64,000 bases of DNA from Geodermatophilaceae bacterium NBWT11 (GCA_014218215.1 CP043652.1:3534001-3598000), one strand, 5' to 3'; shown: positions 38,313 through 47,903, counted from the stretch's first letter. Notes: generated from the sequence alone by a model not told the origin. Translations and numbers: made by a program.

Positions 38313-38804
38313 GTGGCCGTCGAGGTCGCCAACGAGTCCGAGATCGCCGTCGACGAGACGTCGCTGACCGGCGTCTGCCGCTACGTGCTGGGCGAGCTGG
38401 ACGTCAGCCCGCTGGCCGAGCTGTCGGTGCTGTGCGTGGACGTGGACCACATGGCCAGCCTGCACGAGCGGTGGATGGGCGAGAAGGGCCCGACCGACGT
38501 GCTGGCCTTCCCCATGGACGAGCTGGACACCGCCCGGCCCGACGACCCCGAGGCCGGCCCCGAGCTGCTCGGCGACGTCGTGCTGTGCCCCGCGGTCGCC
38601 ATCCGCCAGGCCCGCGCGGCCGGGCACACCATGGACGACGAGCTGCTGCTGCTGGCCACGCACGGCGTGCTGCACCTGCTCGGCTACGACCACATGGAGC
38701 CCGACGAGGAGAAGGAGATGTTCGGTCTCCAGTCCTCCCTCCTCGAGGGGTTCCGGTCCGCTCCCCGGCACCAGGTCACGGGCGAAGCCCTCCCCGAGCG
38801 ATGA
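38313..38804 (+). CDS. ybeY: rRNA maturation RNase YbeY
   Basis: YbeY is a zinc-dependent endoribonuclease for 16S rRNA 3'-end maturation and ribosome quality control. The metal site is [17 protein letters not shown] (HGxLHLxGYDH), and [15 protein letters not shown] precedes it, both diagnostic. Length is 163 residues. GTG 38313 is immediately after the phoH stop. Its TGA overlaps the ATG of the next gene. The trio phoH-ybeY-CNNM is widely conserved. Confidence 0.96.
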   Translation: MAVEVANESEIAVDETSLTGVCRYVLGELDVSPLAELSVLCVDVDHMASLHERWMGEKGPTDVLAFPMDELDTARPDDPEAGPELLGDVVLCPAVAIRQARAAGHTMDDELLLLATHGVLHLLGYDHMEPDEEKEMFGLQSSLLEGFRSAPRHQVTGEALPER

Positions 38805-40132
38805 GCGCCACCGCGGTCACCCTCCTGGTGATCGCCGTCCTGCTGGTCCCGGTCGCGGGGCTGTTCGCTGCCGTCGACTCCGCCCTGGCCCGGGTCTCCC
38901 GGGCCCGGGTGGAGGAGATGCGCCGCGAGGGCGTCGCCCGGGCCGGGGTGCTGCTGGAGGTCGTCGACGACCGGCCGCGGCACGTCTCGCTGCTGCTCCT
39001 GCTGCGGATCGCCTGCGAGATGACCGCCGCCGTGCTGATCGCGGTGATCCTGTTCGTCGTCTTCGACGGTGTCGGGGCCGGTGTGGTCACCGCGGCCGCG
39101 GTCATGACGGTGGTCAGCTACGTGCTGATCGGCGTCGGCCCGCGCACCCTGGGCCGCCAGCACGCCTACCCGGTCGCGCTGCGCGCCGCCGGGCTCACCC
39201 GGCTGCTGGGCAGGGTCCTCGGGCCGGTCTCCACCCTGCTGATCCTGCTGGGCAACGCGATCACCCCCGGTCGCGGCTACCGGGACGGCCCGTTCAGCAC
39301 CGAGGTCGAGCTGCGCGAGCTGGTCGACATGGCCGAGGAACGCGGCGTCGTCGAGTCCGGCGAGCGCAACATGATCCACTCGGTCTTCGAGCTCGGGGAC
39401 ACCATCGCCCGTGAGGTCATGGTGCCCCGCCCCGACGTGGTCTGGATCGAGCAGACCAAGACGCTGCGGCAGGCCCTGGCGCTCGCGCTGCGCAGCGGGT
39501 TCAGCCGGCTGCCGGTCATCGGGGAGAACGTCGACGACGTGGTCGGCGTCGTCTACCTCAAGGACCTGGTCAAGCGCACCCAGGGCAGTGGGGACGGCGG
39601 GAAGCAGCGCGTCGAGGACGTCATGCGACCGGCCTCCTTCGTCCCGGAGTCCAAGCCCGTCGACGTCCTGCTGCGCGACATGCAGGCCCGCCGCATCCAC
39701 ATGGCCGTGGTCGTCGACGAGTACGGCGGCTCGGCCGGACTGCTCACGATCGAGGACATCCTCGAGGAGATCGTCGGGGAGATCCAGGACGAGCACGACA
39801 CGGTCCAGCGGCCGCCGATCGAGGAGCTGCCCGACGGCTCCTACCGGGTCATCGCCCGGCTGCCGGTCGAGGACCTCGCCGACCTGTTCCGGGTCGAGCT
39901 GCCCGACGACGACGACGTCGAGACCATCGGCGGCCTGCTGGCCCGGGAGATCGGCCGGGTGCCCATCGAGGGCTCCGAGGCCGTCGTCGGCGGCCTGCGG
40001 CTGGTCGCCGAGAGCACCGGCGGACGGCGCAACCAGATCGACACCATGCTCGTCTGCCGCGTCACCGACGACGACCCGGCCGAGTCCACCGAGCCCGCCC
40101 GCGCCGAGCCGCCGCTCGTCGTGGAAGGCTGA
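38801..40132 (+). CDS. CNNM/HlyC-CorC family transporter
   Basis: A 443-residue protein with a DUF21 membrane domain (about 3-4 segments, starting [35 protein letters not shown]), then two CBS repeats ([22 protein letters not shown] ... [26 protein letters not shown], and [25 protein letters not shown] ... [28 protein letters not shown]), and a C-terminal CorC_HlyC domain. Such proteins export magnesium or other divalent ions. ATG 38801 overlaps the ybeY stop. In mycobacteria the equivalent is Rv2366c. Confidence 0.92.
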   Translation: MSATAVTLLVIAVLLVPVAGLFAAVDSALARVSRARVEEMRREGVARAGVLLEVVDDRPRHVSLLLLLRIACEMTAAVLIAVILFVVFDGVGAGVVTAAAVMTVVSYVLIGVGPRTLGRQHAYPVALRAAGLTRLLGRVLGPVSTLLILLGNAITPGRGYRDGPFSTEVELRELVDMAEERGVVESGERNMIHSVFELGDTIAREVMVPRPDVVWIEQTKTLRQALALALRSGFSRLPVIGENVDDVVGVVYLKDLVKRTQGSGDGGKQRVEDVMRPASFVPESKPVDVLLRDMQARRIHMAVVVDEYGGSAGLLTIEDILEEIVGEIQDEHDTVQRPPIEELPDGSYRVIARLPVEDLADLFRVELPDDDDVETIGGLLAREIGRVPIEGSEAVVGGLRLVAESTGGRRNQIDTMLVCRVTDDDPAESTEPARAEPPLVVEG

Positions 40133-40138
40133 CCGCCC

Positions 40139-40477
40139 GTGAGCGCACCCGCACTGCAGCCCGAGGACGCCAAGCTCGTCACCCTCGCCCGGTCGGCCCG
40201 CGGCCGCACCGGTGCGCCGGAGGGGGCCGCCGTCCGGGACACCGACGGCCGCACCTACCTGGCCGCCACCGTGTCCCTGCCCTCGCTGCAGCTGTCGGCG
40301 CTGCAGGGCGCCGTCGCGGCCGCGGTGAGCAGCGGCGTCGAGGGCCTGGAGGCCGCGGCCGTGGTCAGCGCCGCCGGCGAGGTGGAGCCGGCCGGGCTGG
40401 CCGCCGTGCACGACCTCACCGCCGCCGCGCCGGTCCACCTCGCCGCCCCCGACGGCACCCTCGTCGCCACCTCCTGA
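40139..40477 (+). CDS. Cytidine deaminase-like protein without zinc ligands
   Basis: A 112-residue protein with the cytidine-deaminase fold pattern (ARSARGRTGAPEGAAVRDTDGRTYLAATVSLPSLQLSALQGAVAAAVSSG) but no HAE or PCxxC zinc site, so it is probably not an active deaminase. In mycobacteria the same gene sits between the CNNM gene and era. GTG 40139 is six bases after the CNNM stop. Its role is unknown; conserved position suggests a link to ribosome maturation genes. Its TGA forms one end of a hairpin shared with the convergent gene. Confidence 0.85.
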   Translation: MSAPALQPEDAKLVTLARSARGRTGAPEGAAVRDTDGRTYLAATVSLPSLQLSALQGAVAAAVSSGVEGLEAAAVVSAAGEVEPAGLAAVHDLTAAAPVHLAAPDGTLVATS

Positions 40478-40498
40478 CGAGGAGCGCCCTCCTCGTCA
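40475..40498. terminator. Hairpin joining two convergent stop codons
   Basis: TGACGAGGA at 40475-40483 and TCCTCGTCA at 40490-40498 form a perfect 9-bp inverted repeat with a 6-base loop. Its outer three bases on each side are the stop codons of the flanking convergent genes, so it would serve as a terminator for both. Confidence 0.7.
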
Positions 40499-41089
40499 GA
40501 GGGGGCGGTCGACGGCCTCGGCGAAGGCCTCGGGGTCGCGCACCCAGACGGTGAACGCCTTGTCCGCGACGCCGTCGGAGTCCAGGTGCCGGACGACGAC
40601 CCGGGTGCGGCCGGGCCACCAGCCCCCGCGGCGCCTGGCCCTGGGCCAGTCCGCCGGGGCCGGGGCGAGGACCACGTCGTCCAGCAGCACCAGCGGGACG
40701 ACGCCGAAGGACGACGTCTGCCGGAGCCCGGCGATGTCGGTGGACAGCGCGTGGTCGGAGACGGTGAACCGGCTGGTGGCCAGCACGAGCACCAGCAGGC
40801 CCAGCCCGATCGCCAGCGGCGCCTCGTCCCCTGCGTCGGCCCACCCGCTGATCAGCCCCAGGGCGACCAGCCACACGACGACGGCGGAGACCGTGGCCAG
40901 CGCGACGCCGGGGCTGACCGGGTTGTACTGCCAGTACCGCAACGGCCGGGGGACCACGGTGACCGACCGCTTGGGCCCGCGCCGGGCGAGGAAGCCGTAG
41001 CTGGTCACCTGGCTGACGTGCCGCTCCCGGTCCCGGGCGGCGCGGACCGCCGGCGGCTCGTCGTTCTCTCGTCGCTGTCGGCGGGCCAT
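40496..41089 (-). CDS. Membrane protein with PH-like domain
   Basis: A 197-residue protein with a basic N-terminus (MARRQRRENDEPPAVRAARDRE), two adjacent membrane segments (GVALATVSAVVVWLVALGLISGW and APLAIGLGLLVLVLA) and a C-terminal region resembling bacterial PH-like domains (FTVSDHALSTDIAGLRQTSSFGVVPLVLLDDVVLAP ... VVRHLDSDGVADKAFTVWVRDPEAFAEAVD). DUF3093-like proteins in actinobacteria share this plan. Function unknown. It is divergent from era with 61 bp between starts. Confidence 0.7.
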   Translation of the reverse strand: MARRQRRENDEPPAVRAARDRERHVSQVTSYGFLARRGPKRSVTVVPRPLRYWQYNPVSPGVALATVSAVVVWLVALGLISGWADAGDEAPLAIGLGLLVLVLATSRFTVSDHALSTDIAGLRQTSSFGVVPLVLLDDVVLAPAPADWPRARRRGGWWPGRTRVVVRHLDSDGVADKAFTVWVRDPEAFAEAVDRPL

Positions 41090-41150
41090 GACCCCATCGT
41101 CCCAGGGCCGGTGGACCGGGACTGTCGGTGGCCGGTGGGAGACTGACCCG

Positions 41151-42065
41151 GTGAGCACCCCCGCACCTCCGCACCGCAGTGGCTTCGTCGCCCTGGTCGG
41201 CCGCCCGAACGCGGGCAAGACCACGCTCACCAACGCCCTGGTGGGGGAGAAGGTCGGGATCGTCAGCAACCGGCCGCAGACCACCCGGCACGCCATCCGC
41301 GGGGTGGTGCACCGCCCCGCCGGGCAGATCGTGCTGGTCGACACCCCCGGGCTGCACAAGCCCAAGAGCCTGCTGGGCCAGCGGCTCAACGACGTCGTGC
41401 GGGACACCCTGGCCGACGTCGACGTGATCGTGTTCTGCATCCCGGCCGACCAGCCGGTGGGTGCCGGGGACGCGTTCATCGCCCGCCAGCTGAAGAACGT
41501 CACCACCCCCGTCGTCCTGGTGGTCACCAAGACCGACGCGGCGCCGAAGAAGGAGATCACCGCCCAGCTGATCGCCGCCAGCGGCCTGGTCGAGGCCCGC
41601 GAGGTGGTGCCGGTGAGCGCGGTGGCCGGTGACCAGGTCGAGCTGCTGGCCGACCTGCTGATCGGGATGCTGCCCGAGGGGCCGCTGCTCTACCCCGAGG
41701 ACCAGACCACCGACGGCGACGTCGAACGGCAGATCGCCGAGCTCGTCCGCGAGGCCGCCCTGGAGAAGGTCCGCCAGGAGGTGCCGCACTCCCTGGCGGT
41801 CAGCGTCGAGGAGATCATCCGCAAGCCCGACCCGCGGGACGCCTCCGCGGTGTTCACCGAGCTGCACGTGCTGCTGCACGTCGAGCGGGCCAGCCAGAAG
41901 CCGATGCTGTTGGGCAAGGGCGGGTCGACGATCAAGGCGATCGGCAGCGAGGCGCGGGTCGGCCTGGAGACGCTGCTGGGCGGCCGGGTGCACCTGGACC
42001 TGCACGTCACGGTGCTCGGGGAGTGGCAGGACGACCCGAAGAAGCTGAACCGGCTGGGCTACTGA
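41151..42065 (+). CDS. era: GTPase Era
   Basis: Era binds the 3' end of 16S rRNA and helps 30S assembly. G1 is VGRPNAGKTTLTNALVG, G2 IVSNRPQTTRHAIRG, G3 VDTPGLHKPKSLLG and G4 VVTKTDAAP; the C-terminal KH domain has KPMLLGKGGSTIKAIGSEARVGLETLLGGRVHLDLHVTV. Length is 304 residues. GTG 41151. The recO start is directly after the stop, so they are coupled. With ybeY and the rRNA methyltransferase this makes a ribosome-assembly neighbourhood. Confidence 0.97.
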   Translation: MSTPAPPHRSGFVALVGRPNAGKTTLTNALVGEKVGIVSNRPQTTRHAIRGVVHRPAGQIVLVDTPGLHKPKSLLGQRLNDVVRDTLADVDVIVFCIPADQPVGAGDAFIARQLKNVTTPVVLVVTKTDAAPKKEITAQLIAASGLVEAREVVPVSAVAGDQVELLADLLIGMLPEGPLLYPEDQTTDGDVERQIAELVREAALEKVRQEVPHSLAVSVEEIIRKPDPRDASAVFTELHVLLHVERASQKPMLLGKGGSTIKAIGSEARVGLETLLGGRVHLDLHVTVLGEWQDDPKKLNRLGY

Positions 42066-42815
42066 GTGTCCGCGCACACCCCGCAGGCGCTCTACCGCGA
42101 CGAGGGCGTGGTGCTCCGGGTGCAGAAGCTCGGTGAGGCCGACCGGATCATCACCGTGCTCACCCGGCGCACCGGCAAGGTGCGCGCGGTCGCCAAGGGC
42201 GTGCGGCGCACCAAGAGCAAGTTCGGCGCCCGGCTGGAGCCGTTCAGCCACGTGGACCTGCAGCTCTACACCGGCCGCAACCTCGACATCGTCAGCCAGG
42301 CGGAGTCACTGCGCTCCTACGGCCCGGCGATCGTGGGCGACTACCCCTGCTACACCGCCGGCACCGCCGTGCTGGAGACCGCCGACCGGCTGACCGCGGA
42401 GGAGAAGGAGCCCTCGCTGCGGCTGTTCCTGCTGGTCATCGGGGCGCTGCGGTCGCTGTCGGAGCGGAGCCACCCGCCGGGCCTGGTGCTCGACGCGTTC
42501 CTGCTGCGGGCGATGTCGGTGGCCGGCTGGGAGCCCGCGCTGTCGGACTGCGCCCGCTGCGGGGAGCCCGGCCCGCACCGGCACTTCTCCGTCCCCGGCG
42601 GCGGCATGGTCTGCCCGGCCTGCCGGCCCACCGGGTCCACGATGCCCAGCCCGGTCACCATCGGGCTCCTGGAGTCGCTGCTCACCGGTGACTGGCAGGC
42701 CGCCGAGGCCAGCCAGGGGATCAACCGGCGCGAGGGCAGCGGCCTGGTGGCGGCGCTGCTGCAGTGGCACCTCGAGCGCGGCCTGCGCTCGCTGTCCCTG
42801 GTCGAACGCACGTGA
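42066..42815 (+). CDS. recO: DNA repair protein RecO
   Basis: RecO works with RecR to load RecA on SSB-coated gaps. The N-terminal OB fold begins [60 protein letters not shown], all highly typical. The zinc finger is [27 protein letters not shown]. Length is 249 residues. GTG 42066 is immediately after the era stop. It precedes uppS by ten bases, as in mycobacteria. Confidence 0.96.
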   Translation: MSAHTPQALYRDEGVVLRVQKLGEADRIITVLTRRTGKVRAVAKGVRRTKSKFGARLEPFSHVDLQLYTGRNLDIVSQAESLRSYGPAIVGDYPCYTAGTAVLETADRLTAEEKEPSLRLFLLVIGALRSLSERSHPPGLVLDAFLLRAMSVAGWEPALSDCARCGEPGPHRHFSVPGGGMVCPACRPTGSTMPSPVTIGLLESLLTGDWQAAEASQGINRREGSGLVAALLQWHLERGLRSLSLVERT

Positions 42816-42825
42816 GGGAGCACCG

Positions 42826-43590
42826 GTGAAGCGCGAGGTCAGGCAGCCCACACCGCACCCGTCGGGGGCCCGGCCCCCGGAGATCCCGGCCGACAAGGTG
42901 CCGCACCACGTCGCCGTGGTGATGGACGGCAACGGCCGGTGGGCCAAGGAGCGCGGGCTGCCGCGCACCAAGGGCCACGAGGCGGGGGAGTCCAGCCTGT
43001 TCGACTGCGTCGAGGGCGCCATCGAGCTCGGGGTGCGGGCGATCAGCGCCTACGCCTTCTCCACCGAGAACTGGAAGCGCAGCCCCGACGAGGTCCGCTT
43101 CCTGATGGGCTTCAACCGCGACGTCATCCGGCGCCGGCGCGACGAGATGCACGAGCTGGGGGTGCGGGTCCGCTGGGCCGGTCGTCGTCCCCGGTTGTGG
43201 CGCAGCGTCATCGACGAGCTGCAGGTCGCCGAGGAGCTGACGAAGGACAACGACGTGCTCACGCTGACCATGTGCGTGAACTACGGCGGCCGGGCCGAGA
43301 TCGCCGACGCCGCGGCCGCCATCGCCCGCGAGGTGGCGGCGGGGCGGATCAAGCCGGACAAGGTGGACGAGAAGACCGTCGCCCGGTTCCTCGACGAGCC
43401 CGACATGCCCGACGTCGACCTGTTCCTGCGCAGCTCGGGGGAGAACCGCACCAGCAACTTCCTGCTCTGGCAGTCGGCCTACGCCGAGCTGGTGTTCCAG
43501 GACGTGCTGTGGCCGGACTTCGACCGCCGCGACCTGTGGCGGGCCTGCGAGGAGTACGCCTCCCGGCAGCGGCGGTTCGGCTCGGCCTGA
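42826..43590 (+). CDS. uppS: Isoprenyl transferase (long-chain cis-prenyl diphosphate synthase)
   Basis: A 254-residue cis-prenyltransferase making decaprenyl or undecaprenyl diphosphate, the lipid carrier for cell wall synthesis. Motifs: [26 protein letters not shown] (catalytic Asp, pyrophosphate site), [39 protein letters not shown] and [41 protein letters not shown] 42826 after GAGGGAG. The neighbourhood with recO matches Rv2361c, a decaprenyl diphosphate synthase. Product length cannot be read from sequence. Confidence 0.95.
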   Translation: MKREVRQPTPHPSGARPPEIPADKVPHHVAVVMDGNGRWAKERGLPRTKGHEAGESSLFDCVEGAIELGVRAISAYAFSTENWKRSPDEVRFLMGFNRDVIRRRRDEMHELGVRVRWAGRRPRLWRSVIDELQVAEELTKDNDVLTLTMCVNYGGRAEIADAAAAIAREVAAGRIKPDKVDEKTVARFLDEPDMPDVDLFLRSSGENRTSNFLLWQSAYAELVFQDVLWPDFDRRDLWRACEEYASRQRRFGSA

Positions 43591-43597
43591 CCGCAGG

Positions 43598-45217
43598 TCA
43601 GTCGGTGAACCGGCTGTTGTCGGCCTCGGACCACCAGTCGTAGAGGTCGTCGAGGCCGTCCGGTCCGCCGCCGGGCACGGTCAGCACGGTGACGGTGCTC
43701 GAGGCCTCCTCGGTCCAGAACAGGACGGCGTCCTGCCGGGTCGTCAGGTAGCAGCCGATCCGCCCCGACGTCTGGCCCTCGTAGGTGTAGTACTTGTAGC
43801 CGAGGTCCCCGGGACAGTCCTGGTCCGAGCTCAGCGGCTCGAGCTCCTGGTCGTCGACCACGGACAGGAACTGCGCATCGGCGTCCTGCTCGTCCCCGTA
43901 CTGCCGGACGTCGGCCTCCTGCGGGCCGGGCTGGACCGAGCTGGGTCCGCAGCTCAGTGCGGCGACCTGGCCGCTGTCGGTGGACGGCGCCGGGGCACAG
44001 TCGGCCAGCCCACCCGGCAGCAGCGCGATGAGCGCGGCCTGCTCCGGGGACGTGGACGGCGCGGTCGAGCTGCTGGTGGGGGTCGGCGACGTGGGCTCGT
44101 CGCCGCCCCGGGTGACGACGACGGCGACCACCCCGGCGACCGCGACCGCGGCCACCGCGGCCGCGGCGACCGGGACCCACCGGCGGGACTGCTGCCGCGG
44201 CGGTGGGGGTGGGGGTGGCTGCCAGCCGGGCTGGCGCGGGCCGGCGGGAGGCAGCGGGGTGCCCGGGCGGGACGGGCCACCCCAGACCCCGGCCGGACCG
44301 GGGTCGGAGAACCCGACCGCCTGGGGGCGCGGCAGCGGCTGCGAGGGGCCGGGCGGACGGGAGGCCTCGGCCTGCGGCGCGACCCCGCCGGAGGTCAACG
44401 CGGCGCGGGCGGCCTGGGCGAGCGCACCGGCCGAGGACCACCGCTGGTCGGGGTCCTTGGCCAGCCCGCGGGCCAGCACGTCGTCCAGCGCCGGCGGCAG
44501 GCCACCGCGCAGGGACGAGGCCCGGGGCGGGGCGGTGTTGAGGTGGGCGTACATCATCTTGGCCAGGCCGTCGCCCACGAAGGGCCGCCGACCGGTGAGG
44601 CACTCGAAGAGCACGCAGGTCAGCGCGTAGACGTCGGTGCGGGCGTCGACCGGCCGCTCGAGGAACCGCTCGGGGGCCATGTAGTCGAAGGAGCCCAGCG
44701 CCGAGCCCGTCGCGGTGAGCGACGGGCCCTCGGTGGAGTCCGCGGACCACGCGATGCCGAAGTCGACCAGGTAGACGAACTCGTCGTCCCCGCTGCCGGT
44801 GACCAGCACGTTGGAGGGCTTGACGTCGCGGTGCACCAGGCCCTCGGCGTGTGCCGCGTCCAGCGCGCGGGCCACCTGTCCGACCACGGCGACGGCCCGG
44901 GCGGGGTCCATCGCGCCGTCGCGGTGCAGCAGGTCGCCGAGGTCGGTGCCGTCGACCAGGCGCATGTCCAGGAAGAGCCGGCCGTCGACCTCGCCGTAGC
45001 GGTGGATGGGCACGACGTGCGGTTCGGACAGCCGGGCGGCGGCGTGCGCCTCGCGGCGGAAGCGCTCGCGGTAGGCGGTGTCGCCGGCCAGACCGGCCGA
45101 CAGCACCTTGAGGGCCACGGTGCGCCGGTGCTCGGTGTCGTAGGCGCGGTACACCTCGCCCATGCCGCCACGGCCCAGGAGACCCTCGATGCGGTAGGCG
45201 CCGAACTGACCCTCCAC
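43598..45217 (-). CDS. Transmembrane Ser/Thr protein kinase (first of a tandem pair)
   Basis: A 539-residue PknB-type receptor kinase. The kinase domain (about residues 5-270) has the glycine loop LLGRGGMGEVYRAYD, the VALKVL lysine, the catalytic loop VHRDVKPSNVLV, DFGIAWS and MAPERFLERPVDART. A Pro-rich stretch follows, then one membrane segment (VAAAAVAAVAVAGVVAVVV) and an external domain of about 175 residues with several cysteines (LADCAPAP, ALSCGPSS, DQDCPGDLGYK, RIGCYL). The external part is a secreted sensor-like domain also seen in the next kinase, not PASTA repeats. It starts at 45217 and is convergent with uppS. Confidence 0.94.
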   Translation of the reverse strand: MEGQFGAYRIEGLLGRGGMGEVYRAYDTEHRRTVALKVLSAGLAGDTAYRERFRREAHAAARLSEPHVVPIHRYGEVDGRLFLDMRLVDGTDLGDLLHRDGAMDPARAVAVVGQVARALDAAHAEGLVHRDVKPSNVLVTGSGDDEFVYLVDFGIAWSADSTEGPSLTATGSALGSFDYMAPERFLERPVDARTDVYALTCVLFECLTGRRPFVGDGLAKMMYAHLNTAPPRASSLRGGLPPALDDVLARGLAKDPDQRWSSAGALAQAARAALTSGGVAPQAEASRPPGPSQPLPRPQAVGFSDPGPAGVWGGPSRPGTPLPPAGPRQPGWQPPPPPPPRQQSRRWVPVAAAAVAAVAVAGVVAVVVTRGGDEPTSPTPTSSSTAPSTSPEQAALIALLPGGLADCAPAPSTDSGQVAALSCGPSSVQPGPQEADVRQYGDEQDADAQFLSVVDDQELEPLSSDQDCPGDLGYKYYTYEGQTSGRIGCYLTTRQDAVLFWTEEASSTVTVLTVPGGGPDGLDDLYDWWSEADNSRFTD

Positions 45218-45318
45218 CGCGACCTGCCCCCGTCCCCGGCCCCGGCCGGTCCGGTACCGGGGCCGAGCTTAGGTGGCGGACGGGGGCCGGACCGGCATCC
45301 CGGCCGGTCCACCCCCCG

Positions 45319-46995
45319 TCAGGGGGTCTGGAAGTCGCTCAGGTCGGCGTCGTTCCACCAGGCCCAGAGGGTCGCGATGTCCTCCTGGTCGCCCGACACC
45401 TGGACGAAGCCCTCGGCCCGGGCGTCGAGCTGGGTCCACAGCACGACGGCCTGGTCCTGGATGACCGCGCAGCCGACCTGGCCGGCCAGCTCGCCTCCGG
45501 CGGTCCAGTCCCGGTAGCCCAGCGTCCCGGCCTCGTCCGGGCAGTCCGAGCCGCTGGTCAGCTCGACCAGCCCCTGCGATCCGGCGTCGGAGGCGAACAC
45601 GTCGGTCAGGGTGTCCTCGTCGGGGTAGAGGTAGAAGGCGGACTGCTCCGGCCCGCTCCCCGACACCGACCCACCGCAGTCCAACGCCGCGATGGCCCCG
45701 TCGGCGGGCAGCGCCCGCGACTCGCAGGCGTCGGCGTCGAAGTCCGCGGGCAGGATCGCCCGCAGCTCGTCCTCGGGGCTGGCGGCGGGCGGGTCGGTGG
45801 GCGTCGACGTGGTCGTCTCCTGGGTGGTCGTGGGGGACGGCGGGACGTCCGTCGTGGGGTCCGCGGCCACCGAGCTGCCACCCCCACGGGTCAGCGCCAC
45901 GGTGACCACCACGACCAGCGCGAGGACGACGACCGCCGCGAGGGCGACCACCAGGACCGGGTTGGTGCCGCTCCCCGCCGGCGTCGGGGGCGGTGGTGGC
46001 GCGCCCCAGCCGGGGCCGGTCGGCGGCGGGCCGGTGACGACGGGGGCCGGCGGCCAGGACGGCGGGGACTGACCGCCACCCGAGGGCCCCGTGAAGCCCA
46101 GCGTCTGCACCCGCAGCGGCGGGCCGGGCGCCGGTCCGGGCGCGGGGACCACCGGTCGGGGCCGTAGACCACCGGACCGCAGGGCCTCGCGGGCGGCCCG
46201 GGCCATGTCCCCTGCGGTGGCGAACCGGTCGGCCGGGTCCTTGGCCAGGCCGCGGGCGACCACCGCGTCCAGCTCGACGGGCACGTCGGTACGCAGCGTG
46301 GACGGTGCCGCGGGGACGGTGTTGAGGTGGGCCCACATGACCGCGGGCAGGCCCGTCCCGGTGAACGGACGGCGGCCGGTCAGGCACTCGTGGAGCACGC
46401 AGGCCAGGCCGTAGACGTCCACCCGGCCGTCGACCGGGCGGTCGAGGAACCGCTCGGGGGCCATGTAGTCGAAGGAGCCCAGCGCGGCCCCGGTCTGGGT
46501 CAGCCCGCCGGCGTCGGCGACCGAGCGGGCGATGCCGAAGTCGACCAGGTAGGCGAACTCGTCCTCACCGGTGCCGGTGAGCAGCACGTTGGAGGGCTTG
46601 ACGTCCCGGTGCACCAGTCCCTCGGCGTGCGCGGCGTCCAGCGCCTGGGCGACCTGGCCGACGATCGACACGGCCCGCTCGGGGGAGAGGGGCTCGCGGT
46701 GCAGGACGTCGGCCAGGTCGTCGCCGCGGACCAGCCGCATGTCCAGGAACAGCCGGCCGTCGATCTCGCCGTAGCGGTGGATCGGCACGACGTGCGGCTC
46801 GGCCAGGCGGGCCGCGGCGTGCGCCTCGCGGCGGAACCGCTCGCGGTACTCGGCGTCCTCGGCCAGGTGCGGGCTCAGCAGCTTCAGCGCCACCGTGCGC
46901 TCGTGCTCGGTGTCCCAGGCGCGGTGGACCTCGCCCATGCCGCCCCGGCCGATGAGCTCCTCGAGCCGGTAGGGGCCGAACCGATCCGCTGCCAC
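45319..46995 (-). CDS. Transmembrane Ser/Thr protein kinase (second of a tandem pair)
   Basis: A 558-residue paralogue of the neighbouring kinase. The glycine loop is LIGRGGMGEVHRAWD, the catalytic loop VHRDVKPSNVLLTG, then DFGIARSV and MAPERFLDRPVDGRVDVYGLACVLHECLTGRRPF. The Pro-rich linker leads to one membrane segment (VLVVALAAVVVLALVVVVTVAL) and an external domain with cysteines in matching places (ADACESRALP, ALDCGGS, GSDCPDEAGTLGYRDW, QVGCAVI). Both end in WAWWNDADLSDF or YDWWSEADNSRF. The genes are tandem with about 100 bp between, so they arose by duplication. Ligand unknown. Confidence 0.94.
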   Translation of the reverse strand: MAADRFGPYRLEELIGRGGMGEVHRAWDTEHERTVALKLLSPHLAEDAEYRERFRREAHAAARLAEPHVVPIHRYGEIDGRLFLDMRLVRGDDLADVLHREPLSPERAVSIVGQVAQALDAAHAEGLVHRDVKPSNVLLTGTGEDEFAYLVDFGIARSVADAGGLTQTGAALGSFDYMAPERFLDRPVDGRVDVYGLACVLHECLTGRRPFTGTGLPAVMWAHLNTVPAAPSTLRTDVPVELDAVVARGLAKDPADRFATAGDMARAAREALRSGGLRPRPVVPAPGPAPGPPLRVQTLGFTGPSGGGQSPPSWPPAPVVTGPPPTGPGWGAPPPPPTPAGSGTNPVLVVALAAVVVLALVVVVTVALTRGGGSSVAADPTTDVPPSPTTTQETTTSTPTDPPAASPEDELRAILPADFDADACESRALPADGAIAALDCGGSVSGSGPEQSAFYLYPDEDTLTDVFASDAGSQGLVELTSGSDCPDEAGTLGYRDWTAGGELAGQVGCAVIQDQAVVLWTQLDARAEGFVQVSGDQEDIATLWAWWNDADLSDFQTP

Positions 46996-47037
46996 GACCT
47001 GACCTCCTGGGGCCGGTGGGCCCGGCTGGCGGGGAGT

Positions 47038-47454
47038 CTAGGGCCGGGGGGCGTCGGATCCCGGGCGCGCGGCGGTGGCTCGGCAGTCCGCGCAGGTGCC
47101 GAAGATCTCCAGCGTGTGGCTGACGTCGGCGAAGCCGTGCTCGTCGGCGACCCGGTCGGCCCAGCGCTCGACGGCGGGGCCGGCCACCTCGACCGTGCGG
47201 CCGCAGCCCCGGCAGACCAGGTGGTGGTGGTGCTGGGTGCTGCAGCGCCGGTACAGCGCCTCACCGGAGTCGGTGCGGATCGAGTCCAGCTCGCCGTCGT
47301 CGGCCAGGGCCTGCACGGCGCGGTAGACCGTCGACAGGCCCACCGAGTCACCGTCGGCCCGCAGCCGGGCGTGCACCTCCTGGGCGCTGTGGAAGCCCTC
47401 GAGGTCGTCGAAGACCGCCGCGACGGCGGTGCGCTGACGGGTGGTGCGGACCAT
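47038..47454 (-). CDS. zur: Zinc uptake regulator, Fur family (Zur/FurB)
   Basis: A 138-residue Fur-family repressor. The start MVRTTRQRTAVAAVFDDLEGFHSAQEVHARLRADGDSVGLSTVYRAVQALADDGELD is a classic Fur winged helix. HHHHLVCRGCGRTVEV and FGTCADCRA supply the histidines and the two CxxC pairs of the structural zinc site. Its ATG overlaps the smtB stop, giving one operon, exactly as M. tuberculosis Rv2358-Rv2359 (SmtB-Zur), which lies next to glyS in the same way. SmtB would derepress the operon when zinc is high, and Zur then shuts down zinc uptake. It ends in TAG. Confidence 0.93.
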   Translation of the reverse strand: MVRTTRQRTAVAAVFDDLEGFHSAQEVHARLRADGDSVGLSTVYRAVQALADDGELDSIRTDSGEALYRRCSTQHHHHLVCRGCGRTVEVAGPAVERWADRVADEHGFADVSHTLEIFGTCADCRATAARPGSDAPRP

Positions 47455-47855
47455 CAGGCGATGGTGGCACGCGCGGTGCCGGCGGTCTCGTGGTGCTCGG
47501 CGTCCGGACCCTGGTCCAGGGTGGGGTCCGCGGCCGGGACGGCGGAGTGCGCGGCGTGCTCGATCGCGTCGCGCACGATGTGCCCGACGTGGGAGTCGGT
47601 GAGCCGGTAGTGCACCTCGCGGTGCTGACGGTCCCCGACGACCAGGCGCGCAGCGCGCAGCACCCGCAGGTGCTGGGAGACCAGCGGCTGGGGGACGCCG
47701 AGGGCGTCGACGAGCTCGTGCACGCAGCGGGTGCCGTGCTCGTCGAGCAGGGCCACGATGGACAGCCGGAGCGGGGCGGCGAGGGCCGACAACAGCTCGC
47801 TGGCCGCCACGACGTCGTCCGGGAGCCTGCGGGTGGAGGGGAGCGCGGCGGACAT
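47454..47855 (-). CDS. smtB: Zinc-sensing ArsR/SmtB-family repressor
   Basis: A 133-residue winged-helix repressor. The HTH reads LVDALGVPQPLVSQHLRVLRAARLVVGDRQHREVHYRLTDSHVGHIVRDAIEHAAHS. The C-terminal helix holds D-x-H-x10-H-x2-H (DSHVGHIVRDAIEHAAH), the complete alpha5 zinc-binding motif of SmtB and CzrA, so it senses zinc or cobalt rather than arsenic. The ATG is at 47855. It is transcribed first in the smtB-zur operon and divergently from the small monooxygenase gene, with a Zur-like box in the shared 48-bp region. Confidence 0.93.
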   Translation of the reverse strand: MSAALPSTRRLPDDVVAASELLSALAAPLRLSIVALLDEHGTRCVHELVDALGVPQPLVSQHLRVLRAARLVVGDRQHREVHYRLTDSHVGHIVRDAIEHAAHSAVPAADPTLDQGPDAEHHETAGTARATIA

Positions 47856-47875
47856 CGCCCCATCGTCCGCGCATG

Positions 47876-47890
47876 TGAGAACCGTTGTCA
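47876..47890. promoter_or_regulatory. Zur/Fur-type box between smtB and the monooxygenase gene
   Basis: TGAGAACCGTTGTCA is a 15-bp near-palindrome, 12 of 15 positions symmetric, resembling actinobacterial Zur boxes (TGAxAATGATTxTCA). It lies 20 bp upstream of smtB and 13 bp upstream of the opposite gene, so binding would affect both promoters. Confidence 0.55.
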
Positions 47891-47903
47891 ACTGGAGGTG
47901 TCC

